DNA from: Planctomycetaceae bacterium
GTDB lineage: Bacteria > Planctomycetota > Planctomycetia > Pirellulales > Pirellulaceae
Length of the DNA stretch: 57,879 bases
Reading direction: 5' to 3'
Assembly: GCA_002862205.1 (NCBI GenBank)
Contig: PKCN01000313.1
Location: 1-57,879 of the forward strand
The translations under genes and the position numbers were made by a program. The notes under the pieces were generated by a model, which was not told where the DNA came from, did no database searches, and worked only from the letters and a program-made list of their open reading frames with translations. This document shows positions 18,375 through 25,072 of the stretch, one piece after another. Each line of letters begins with the position of its first letter. The stretch's first letter is position 1.

Positions 18375-19385
18375 TTACCGCAGGTGCTGGTCTTGCCAAA
18401 GGCAACCCGCCCACGACAGTCCGACACCGAAACCAATCAGCATGTTAACCGATTCGGGGTCAATTTCCCCTCGTTTTCTCAGTCGATCGATCAAAATCGG
18501 CAGTGTGCAGGAAACGGTATTTCCGATATCAGCCAAATCAATGGGGAGACGTTCCGGAGCGATGTCCATCCTTGTCCGCAGCTGGTCAAGCATTTTCCAT
18601 GTTGCCTGATGCATCAAATATTTGTCAATTTCTGCATCGGTCATCTGGTTGGCTGTCAGAATTTCGTCGACGAGTCTGGGGATCGCATCGACCGTAAAAT
18701 TGATCAGGCTGGGGCCGTCCATGTACAGTCGGCTCTTCCAGCGTTTCCTGTGCCTCGGTTTGATGGCATGTTCGGCTGAGCGTTGACCACCCTCGGAAAC
18801 CAGCAGCATGTCGCCGCCACTGCCATCACTTCCGAATTGGAATCCACGCAGTGACTGGCGTTGTGAGCTGTTGATCAGCGTGGCACTCGCTCCATCGCCG
18901 AAGATAGTCCGCAGGCTTCGATCATCTGCATCGATGTATTTGCTGTAGGTCTCGGCCGTCAGCAACAGGATGTTCTTGGCGGCCCCCGATTGAATCAGGC
19001 CATCGGCAAGTGCCAGTCCGTATACGTAGCCGCTGCAACCCAAATTGAAGTCCAGAGCACCACAACTGGTTTTCAGCCCCAAACGATCTTGAATCAGGCA
19101 GGCAGTGGTTGGGAGGGGATAATCGGGGGTTTGTGTGCAAAGAAGCAGAAAGTCGATTGATTCGGGTTGAATCGATTCGGTTTCAAATAATTTCTGGACC
19201 GCCTTGACCGCCAGATCGCTGGCCGTCTCGTCCGGGCCGGCGATGTGTCGCTGGCGGATTCCGGTCTTCTCTTCAATCAACGCCAAGTCCCAACGCGGAA
19301 ATTGCTCCTGGAGCATCTCGTTGGTTTCCACCCTTTCAGGAAGGTGGATGACGATGGGGCCAAGTTGAGCGTAAGGCACGGTCAA
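18375..19385 (-). CDS. 3-oxoacyl-ACP synthase III-like enzyme (FabH family)
   Basis: A thiolase-fold ketosynthase of 336 aa that would condense an acyl-CoA with malonyl-ACP. The Cys-His-Asn triad is visible: Cys117 in NLGCSGYVYGLA, His259 in LMHQATWKML and Asn289 in DIGNTVSCTLPI. The GFGVGLSWAG motif near the C-terminus is typical. The gene is not in a fatty-acid cluster (no fabD, fabG or acpP nearby), and the HQAT and GNTVSCTLP segments differ slightly from the housekeeping consensus (HQAN, GNTxxASxP), so it may be a paralogue for a special lipid or secondary product. The start is TTG at 19385; a GTG two codons on is the alternative. It is transcribed in the same direction as the tRNA gene upstream. 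Confidence 0.85.
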   Translation of the reverse strand: MTVPYAQLGPIVIHLPERVETNEMLQEQFPRWDLALIEEKTGIRQRHIAGPDETASDLAVKAVQKLFETESIQPESIDFLLLCTQTPDYPLPTTACLIQDRLGLKTSCGALDFNLGCSGYVYGLALADGLIQSGAAKNILLLTAETYSKYIDADDRSLRTIFGDGASATLINSSQRQSLRGFQFGSDGSGGDMLLVSEGGQRSAEHAIKPRHRKRWKSRLYMDGPSLINFTVDAIPRLVDEILTANQMTDAEIDKYLMHQATWKMLDQLRTRMDIAPERLPIDLADIGNTVSCTLPILIDRLRKRGEIDPESVNMLIGFGVGLSWAGCLWQDQHLR

Positions 19386-19611
19386 TCCAGTTCCGAGTGT
19401 CGTGAGCTACGGTGCTTCGTGCCCCGAGGATATGCAAATTCCGCCCCCGAAGAATAGTCAATCGTAACCCAGTCGGAGTCCAGCAAAAGCCGCACCCAGC
19501 GAAAATTCCGGTCAGTGCCTTCAGCAGGCCTAGCGGCCCGATCCGAAACCATTACCCCGGGCGACTGGGAACGGAAGAGGTGTTCTCAGGACCGAAATCA
19601 AACTAAGCGAG

Positions 19612-19684
19612 AGCGGCTGATGGGATTCGAACCCACGACAATCACGTTGGCAACGTGATGCTCTGCCAACTGAGCTACAGCCGC
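19612..19684 (-). tRNA. tRNA-Gly (anticodon GCC)
   Basis: Reading the minus strand gives a full cloverleaf of 73 nt: acceptor GCGGCTG pairing with CAGCCGC, D arm with AGCTCAGTTGGCAGAGC, anticodon stem ATCACG/CGTGAT around loop TTGCCAA (anticodon GCC), and T arm GTGGGTTCGAATCCCAT. The CCA end is not encoded. A good promoter lies just upstream. Confidence 0.97.
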
Positions 19685-19709
19685 ATAATCTGTTCCAGAT
19701 CGAGACGAG

Positions 19710-19737
19710 ATTATAGGCTGCAAGCCCTGCACGGCAA
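19710..19737 (-). promoter_or_regulatory. Sigma-70-type promoter of tRNA-Gly
   Basis: On the minus strand, TTGCCG (19732-19737) and a perfect TATAAT (19710-19715) are separated by 16 bp. Transcription would start near 19703, leaving a leader of about 19 nt before the tRNA. Confidence 0.6.
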
Positions 19738-19773
19738 GGCCTGATTTGAAAGCGGGTTTTCTGAGCTCCCCGC

Positions 19774-19803
19774 TTGCTGTTTTTCCGCTGTTCGGGATAG
19801 ACT
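19774..19803 (+). promoter_or_regulatory. Candidate promoter of tig
   Basis: TTGCTG (19774-19779) and TAGACT (19798-19803) with an 18-bp spacer face trigger factor. They would give a leader of about 190 nt up to the ATG at 19999. Nothing else gene-like lies between the tRNA and tig. Confidence 0.35.
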
Positions 19804-19998
19804 GGAGGGCTTCCATGTATCTGCCCCCGAAGGCTGTCTCCGTGAAATCCGAGATAGGCTGAATTTCGGGCCGAAGCAGCAGCCATTGGAGCCCCAGACA
19901 CTGGGACGGTGTGTGAACGCATCTTCCTGGTTTCGCCCCGAGTGTTCGGGACGGACGAACCCCTAAAAAACGCATAAGAAACCAAGGCCTGTCGCAGG

Positions 19999-21498
19999 AT
20001 GTCCACCTCCACTGAGCCCCAATCGGCTGACGAGATCGAAGAAAAACAGCCGATCCAACTTGAAGTGCAAGTTGAGAGCCCCCAAGCGTGTTTGCGTGAG
20101 GTTGTCGTGACCATTCCGCAATCCGAAGTACAGCGTTACCTCAAAGACGCCTACGACGAGTTGGTGCCTGAGGCTCAGGTTCCGGGATTTCGCAGCGGTC
20201 GTGCACCCCGCAAACTTGTCGAAAAGCAGTTCAAGGATCGTGTCACCGACCAGGTGAAAGGGTCGCTGCTGATGGATAGCCTTGCTCAAGTCACTGATTC
20301 GCAGGACTTCTCCGCGATTGGTGAGCCAGACTTCGACTACAACTCGATCAATATTCCTGACACGGGTGATTTCAAATACCAGTTTCAAATCGAAGTGCGG
20401 CCCAATTTCGATACGCCCACCTGGAAAGGTGTTGAGCTCAGCAAGCCTGTTGAAGAAATCACCGACACAGATGTTCAGGAAGCTCTTGACCGCGTTCTCG
20501 CCAAGTACGCATCGCTTGAGGCCACCGATGAGCCGGCAGCTGCAGGCGACAAGCTTCTGCTGACAGCGAAATTTGAGCACGATGACAAGGTCCTGTCAGA
20601 AATGGACGAAGAGAGTGTAACCCTTGAAGGTCGGCTGAGCTTTAGTGACGGAGTTTGCGAAGGCTTCGGCGAACTGATGACAGGCGCCAAAGAGGGTGAT
20701 ACGTTGACCGGCAAAGTGATGGTTGCCGAAGGCGTTGAAAATGAGGAAATGCGAGGCACTGAGATTGATGCCACCTTCCATCTTGTTGAGGTCATGAAGC
20801 GAGAGAATCCGGAACTGACTCCAGCCTTCCTCGAAGAGTTGGGTGATTTCGATTCCGAAGAGGAACTGCGTGATTTTGTTCGTGACTCGCTCACCAGACA
20901 GGCTGATTATCGAACTCAGCAGGAGTTGCGAAAAGCAGTCGTAAGCTTGCTGGCAGAGTCGGCAAGCTTCGAGTTGCCAGAAAGTCTGGTCAAGCGACAG
21001 ACCATGCGGGAATTGGAACGCAAAGTTCTGGAACTGCGAAGAAGCGGTTTTGATGAAGACAGCATCCGTGGTTTCGTCAATGCGTCCAAACAAAACGCTC
21101 AGGCCACTACCGAGTCGGCGTTGAGAGAACACTTTATCCTCGAGCAGATTGCTGAGGAGGAAAATGTTGATGCCGATGATTCTGATTACGATGCAGAGAT
21201 CGCGTTGATCGCTCAGCAAAGCGATACGCCTGAGCGTCGTGTTCGAGCAAGGCTCGAGAAGCAAGGACAAATGGATGCCTTGCGTAATCAGATCGTTGAA
21301 CGAAAGGTCATCGAGATGATTGTGGAATCAGCCGAGGTGACTGAGGAACCTGTGGAGAAGAAGGCGGGTGAAGAGGCTGGAGAGTTTGCCGTCTATCACA
21401 GTGTCTTGGACACCAAAGACGCCGACATAATCCCCGAGGCCAAGTACGAAGACAACACGCCAGCGGGTGCAGAAACCGATACCGAGAAAAAGGATTGA
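19999..21498 (+). CDS. tig: Trigger factor, ribosome-associated chaperone and peptidyl-prolyl isomerase
   Basis: Trigger factor docks on ribosomal protein L23 and shields nascent chains. The N-terminal ribosome-binding domain carries the signature GFRSGRAP (about 63-70, the GFRxGKxP motif) followed by KLVEKQF. A central FKBP-like domain (about 160-255) and a long helical C-terminal domain (about 265-440) follow. At 499 aa it is longer than the usual 430-450 because of an acidic N-terminal extension and an acidic, low-complexity tail after about residue 445. It is a single gene divergent from the tRNA, closed by a strong intrinsic terminator; clpP and clpX, often neighbours, are not seen here. 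Confidence 0.95.
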   Translation: MSTSTEPQSADEIEEKQPIQLEVQVESPQACLREVVVTIPQSEVQRYLKDAYDELVPEAQVPGFRSGRAPRKLVEKQFKDRVTDQVKGSLLMDSLAQVTDSQDFSAIGEPDFDYNSINIPDTGDFKYQFQIEVRPNFDTPTWKGVELSKPVEEITDTDVQEALDRVLAKYASLEATDEPAAAGDKLLLTAKFEHDDKVLSEMDEESVTLEGRLSFSDGVCEGFGELMTGAKEGDTLTGKVMVAEGVENEEMRGTEIDATFHLVEVMKRENPELTPAFLEELGDFDSEEELRDFVRDSLTRQADYRTQQELRKAVVSLLAESASFELPESLVKRQTMRELERKVLELRRSGFDEDSIRGFVNASKQNAQATTESALREHFILEQIAEEENVDADDSDYDAEIALIAQQSDTPERRVRARLEKQGQMDALRNQIVERKVIEMIVESAEVTEEPVEKKAGEEAGEFAVYHSVLDTKDADIIPEAKYEDNTPAGAETDTEKKD

Positions 21499-21612
21499 GG
21501 CGACCTGCAGGCGGGCCTCACCCGCTGAAACGCAATCTCGAGTACAGGCTCGTCGCTTGCTAGGCCCCCCCTGCAATCGGCGGCCCCTGCAACCTCTCGA
21601 ATGTTCACACTG

Positions 21613-21647
21613 AAAAACCTGGAACTGGTTCAGTTCCGGGTTTTTTT
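21613..21647 (+). terminator. Rho-independent terminator of tig
   Basis: Stem cctggaact (21618-21626) pairs with agttccggg (21632-21640, one G-U pair) around a 5-nt loop, flanked by AAAAA and a run of seven T (21641-21647). It lies 115 nt after the tig stop codon and is the clearest intrinsic terminator in the window. Confidence 0.87.
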
Positions 21648-22069
21648 ATGGGAATCAAAATCAGGCTGCCAGGCTCAGATTCCACGGAAGCATGAGTTGA
21701 GTGTGCGCTTGATTCAGGTGCTGCCCTGGCATGGGGGGAATAGCTCGGAGAAAAAGTGCATTTTCCCCGTCCGAAGTTGTGAAGCGTGGCAGGGGAGTTG
21801 TCGGAGCATCGGTTTTTTCAGGTCTTATCCGTCTGAAACGTCAAAACGCGATTTTTTCCACTTTCGGGGGATGTGGGGCACTCAGTGGGGAGTGGTAGAT
21901 TATGGGTTTGATTCATCGCCACGCTAGCAGCGAGCTGAAACCGGAAATGTGGTAACATGCTGCACGGGTGGATCAGGGAGCATGGCAGATCGCCCATCAC
22001 CGAGTTGAAAACTACCATGCCTGCGACGGTCGGGCAGGTAGTAAAGAAGCCAACAGTTGAGAATGAAAT
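21648..22069. other. Intergenic region upstream of floA
   Basis: About 420 bases without a convincing gene, repeat or RNA fold that I can see. Open frames on both strands here have no family features. It presumably contains the floA promoter. Confidence 0.5.
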
Positions 22070-23119
22070 ATGCTTGATATTATTTTGGTCGCACAATCCA
22101 AACCCGGGATCATCGGCTTGGTGGTTGTGATTGTTGTTATGTTGGTGGTGCTCTTCATCATCTCCCGTTATTTCGGACTGTGGATTCAGTCGATGTTGAC
22201 GGGGGCTCAAGTCACCATCTTTGATTTGCTCGGAATGACCTTTCGAAAGGTCAATTCGCGGGCCATTGTGCGGAGCAAAATCATGTCCACTCAAGCGGGA
22301 TTGGTTGATCCGGAACTGACGAGTAAGGCATTGGAAGCTCACTACCTCGCCGGCGGAAATGTACAGCAGGTCATTCGTGCGTTGATCGCGGCGAAGAAAG
22401 CAAAAACAATTTCGTTGACGTTTCGTGAAGCGACCGCAATCGACTTGGCTGGTCGAGATGTGCTGGAATCAGTCCAGACCAGTGTTTATCCCAAGGTCAT
22501 TGATTGTCCTCCTCGCGGCGCGGCGAAGTCATCGCTCGATGCTGTTGCAAAAGATGGTATTCAGTTGAGGGTCAAGACGCGAGTTACGGTTCGTGCGAAC
22601 CTGCAACAGTTGATTGGTGGTGCAACCGAGGAAACAATCATCGCTCGCGTTGGTGAGGGAATTGTGAGTGCGATCGGATCTGCAGAGAACCACAAAGCCG
22701 TTCTGGAGAATCCGGATGTGATCAGCAAGGCTGTGTTGGCAAAGCGTCTGGACTCTCAGACAGCGTTTGAAATTGTTTCCATTGATATTGCGGACATTGA
22801 CGTGGGTGCCAACATTGGGGCGAGGCTTCAGGCTGATCAAGCAGAAGCAGACACCCAGGTTGCACGTGCACGTGCAGAAGGAAAGCGTGCCTCGGCAGTT
22901 GCTGAGGAGCAGGAGAATCAAGCGAAGATCCAACAAAGCAAAGCTTCGGTTGTACTCGCGCAGGCTGCCGTGCCACATGCCATGGCGGAAGCATTTCAGA
23001 CTGGAAAACTGAATATTCTCGACTACTACAAATTGCAGAATGTTGCCGCCGACACGGAAATGAGAAAATCATTGGCTGTCGGTGCGAATACGGACAATAA
23101 TCCGGCCGGTCCAAAGTAG
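22070..23119 (+). CDS. floA: Flotillin-like protein FloA (SPFH family)
   Basis: FloA scaffolds functional membrane microdomains in bacteria. An N-terminal hydrophobic helix (about 13-36, rich in Val and Ile) anchors the 349-aa protein. It is followed by the family segments [32 protein letters not shown] and the SPFH region ([18 protein letters not shown], then [16 protein letters not shown]). A coiled-coil stretch rich in Ala, Glu and Gln (about 245-310) supports oligomers. Length and order match the YqfA/FloA group across the whole protein. A small gene starts 39 bases downstream and is probably co-transcribed. Confidence 0.93.
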   Translation: MLDIILVAQSKPGIIGLVVVIVVMLVVLFIISRYFGLWIQSMLTGAQVTIFDLLGMTFRKVNSRAIVRSKIMSTQAGLVDPELTSKALEAHYLAGGNVQQVIRALIAAKKAKTISLTFREATAIDLAGRDVLESVQTSVYPKVIDCPPRGAAKSSLDAVAKDGIQLRVKTRVTVRANLQQLIGGATEETIIARVGEGIVSAIGSAENHKAVLENPDVISKAVLAKRLDSQTAFEIVSIDIADIDVGANIGARLQADQAEADTQVARARAEGKRASAVAEEQENQAKIQQSKASVVLAQAAVPHAMAEAFQTGKLNILDYYKLQNVAADTEMRKSLAVGANTDNNPAGPK

Positions 23120-23158
23120 GACCAAGCATGCTCACGCTTTCACATAGGGACCGACATC

Positions 23159-23653
23159 ATGTCAGGTGATCTTGAAGATTTTCTGAAGCGGGCAGCCGAG
23201 CGTCGTCAGGCCAAGGCAGCGCAGCAGCAGGCACCGCCAAAACGCGTGCCGCCGCAGTATTCCGACAGTCGAACGGAACGTGTACCACGACCGGCACCGA
23301 CGAACGACGTCGTTGAGGCACAGATCGTCTCGGCATCAGGCGCCGAGGATGTGGTGGTCGCGGAAGCCGTGCCTGTGTCCCAGAATCGCTCCGACAAAGC
23401 AAAGTCGGCCCGACGGAAAAAAACCGCCAAGAAAGCTGCAGCGTCACGCCAGACGCTTTCAGGTCGAGAACAACGGAGAGCTGAGACAGAGACCATGTCG
23501 ACGCCCTACGATCAAGTCCAGAAAAGCACTGGCAATCGTCTGTCGACCGGATTCTCGGGGGAAAGTCTGGTCGAAATGCTGAAGCGTCCGGGTGGCTTGC
23601 AGCAGGCGTTTTTGCTGCGAGAAATACTTGATAGGCCAGAACACCGTTGGTAA
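23159..23653 (+). CDS. Hypothetical protein encoded after floA
   Basis: A 164-aa protein without a recognised domain. The N-terminus (GDLEDFLKRAAERRQAK) is a charged amphipathic helix; the middle is rich in Pro, Ala and Val, then comes a basic Lys/Ala/Arg patch (about 80-98). The C-terminus ends in a compact helical motif (LVEMLKRPGGLQQAFLLREI) followed by LDRPEHRW. It has no signal peptide or membrane helix. The short distance to floA suggests one transcript and a role at or near the flotillin assembly; this is inference. The C-terminal motif is the part most likely to be conserved. Confidence 0.7.
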   Translation: MSGDLEDFLKRAAERRQAKAAQQQAPPKRVPPQYSDSRTERVPRPAPTNDVVEAQIVSASGAEDVVVAEAVPVSQNRSDKAKSARRKKTAKKAAASRQTLSGREQRRAETETMSTPYDQVQKSTGNRLSTGFSGESLVEMLKRPGGLQQAFLLREILDRPEHRW

Positions 23654-23680
23654 GCATGTTTGGCTGGCGCGGTCGTTGGT

Positions 23681-23736
23681 GCCAGCGTCGTGATCCCAGC
23701 GTCGTGATCCCAGCGTCGTGATCCCAGCGTCGTGAT
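23681..23736. repeat. Tandem repeat, 4 x 14 bp
   Basis: Four copies of cccagcgtcgtgat; the first starts with g. It begins 28 bases after the stop codon of the floA-partner gene. The rest of the gap up to the glycosyltransferase start (23737-24140) has no gene I can support and contains a second array at 24029-24098. Confidence 0.92.
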
Positions 23737-24028
23737 CGCTGAGGGTGCCTCAAACCCGTTCATTGCCCCCTCCCAAGCCAGTAAATGTTCCGTCTGCTTT
23801 GCTGAACCCTTGCTGGCTTGCCACAGCGGGCATGCATGGCATGGGGGCCGGTTGGTTCGCAGGATGATCGGGGTGAGAGTGTCACCATTTCTTTCAGTGT
23901 CACGCGATTTCCGGCCACGTGCATGGGTTCCCGTTCCGGTAAATGGGGCCCACAATGTCCGTTCCGGGTCAAGCTCGTAAAGCTGACATGTTCCATGTTC
24001 TGTTCATCCTGAAATGAATTGCTTTGCC

Positions 24029-24098
24029 TCAGTCACCGTCCAAGTCTCAGTCACCATCGTCTCAGTCACCATCGTCTCAGTCACCATCGTCTCAGTCG
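24029..24098. repeat. Tandem repeat, 3 full copies of 15 bp plus partial flanking copies
   Basis: The unit tcagtcaccatcgtc occurs three times exactly (24047-24091), with a degenerate copy before and a 7-nt partial copy after. It lies just upstream of the chosen glycosyltransferase start. Because the unit is five codons long it keeps the upstream frame open, where it would read as repeats of Ser, Gln and Pro. Confidence 0.9.
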
Positions 24099-24140
24099 TT
24101 GCCTGGCTCTTGCGTTGCAAGTCAGGATGGACCACGAGCG

Positions 24141-24848
24141 ATGGTGGCTATTTGCACGTTCAATGAAGCCGAAAATATTGAGCTGATGATTTCCGGGCTC
24201 CGGCAGGCTTTGCCGCATGCAGACGTGATTGTGGTCGATGACAACTCACCCGATGGCACGGCTCAATTGGTCAAAGCGATGTCCGAGAATGACGCGTCTG
24301 TCCGTCTTTTGGTGAGGCAAGATGAACGAGGTTTGGGGAGTGCGATTCGCTTTGCGATGCAGCATGCCATTGATCATGATTACGATTATTTCATGAATCT
24401 TGATGGTGATTTGAGTCACAATCCCAAGCAGATGCAATTGTTGTTCAGCAGGGCGTTGCAAGACAGCGGTTTGGCTGTCGTTGTGGGATCACGTTATGTC
24501 ACAGGTGGACAAATCGTTGGTTGGCCGGTTCGTCGCAAACTCATGAGTCGAATGGTCAATGGTTTCGCAACAACCTGCTTGCGTTTGCCCGTTCGAGATT
24601 GCAGTGGATCGATGCGATGTTACCGGGTTGATGCTCTGGCCAAGCTTGGTCTGAAGAACTTGAGAGTGAATGGCTATGCCATTCTGGAGGAGGTTCTGTT
24701 GAGGCTGCATCAGCAGGGTGAGCAGATCGTTGAGGTTCCAATCACTTTCACTGAACGCGAACGCGGCCATAGCAAACTCACGATGTCAGAGGCGATGCGG
24801 TCGATGCTTCAAATCATTTCTTTGGCATTTCGCCGAAAAGTGGCTTGA
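24141..24848 (+). CDS. Family 2 glycosyltransferase, polyprenol-phosphate mannosyltransferase-like
   Basis: A GT-A fold enzyme that would transfer a sugar from a nucleotide donor to a polyprenyl phosphate at the inner membrane face. Motifs: an ICTFNEAENI start, VIVVDDNSPDGT for nucleotide binding, the NLDGDLSHNP acidic metal site, GSRYVTGG and RDCSGSMRCYR. It lacks the C-terminal transmembrane helices of some family members. I place the start at ATG 24141, where the family N-terminus begins and an AGGATGG lies upstream. The frame also runs back to a TTG at 24024 through the 15-bp tandem array, which would add 39 Ser/Gln/Pro-rich residues; I consider that less likely. Confidence 0.88.
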   Translation: MVAICTFNEAENIELMISGLRQALPHADVIVVDDNSPDGTAQLVKAMSENDASVRLLVRQDERGLGSAIRFAMQHAIDHDYDYFMNLDGDLSHNPKQMQLLFSRALQDSGLAVVVGSRYVTGGQIVGWPVRRKLMSRMVNGFATTCLRLPVRDCSGSMRCYRVDALAKLGLKNLRVNGYAILEEVLLRLHQQGEQIVEVPITFTERERGHSKLTMSEAMRSMLQIISLAFRRKVA

Positions 24849-24948
24849 GGGTTGGGTGGTATGGCAGAGTTTGTGCGGGGCTCCATTTGGGATTTTTTCC
24901 ATTTTCCTGGGCTTCCGTCTCAGGCTTGGTGGTGTCATCCATCATGCC

Positions 24949-25001
24949 GCGACAGACTGTCGCATTGGCCCCAATGCGATCAATCATTCCCCTGCTATAA
25001 T
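24949..25001 (+). promoter_or_regulatory. Two adjacent inverted repeats and a perfect -10 box before the CcoN-CcoO gene
   Basis: The repeat gcgacag-a-ctgtcgc (24949-24963) abuts cgcattgg-cc-ccaatgcg (24961-24978), and a perfect TATAAT follows at 24996-25001. The second palindrome sits where the -35 region should be and no good -35 hexamer is seen, so activator or repressor binding at the palindrome is plausible. I saw no FNR-type box. Confidence 0.4.
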
Positions 25002-25072
25002 TTGAGGCTGCGTGGGGCATGAGCAAAAAGCCTTCAATTGGCTGATCACTGACAAAAACATAGGCAAACGGC

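Noticed and set aside
21601-21927. 108-codon ORF after tig
   Set aside because: It begins inside the terminator stem region and has no coding features.
23681-24098. CRISPR-like appearance of two nearby repeat arrays
   Set aside because: The repeats are directly joined without spacers, units are only 14-15 bp, and no cas genes are present.
24979-25060. FNR/ANR-type box upstream of the CcoN-CcoO gene
   Set aside because: Segments such as attggctgatcactgac resemble the consensus only weakly; half sites do not match TTGAT-N4-ATCAA.
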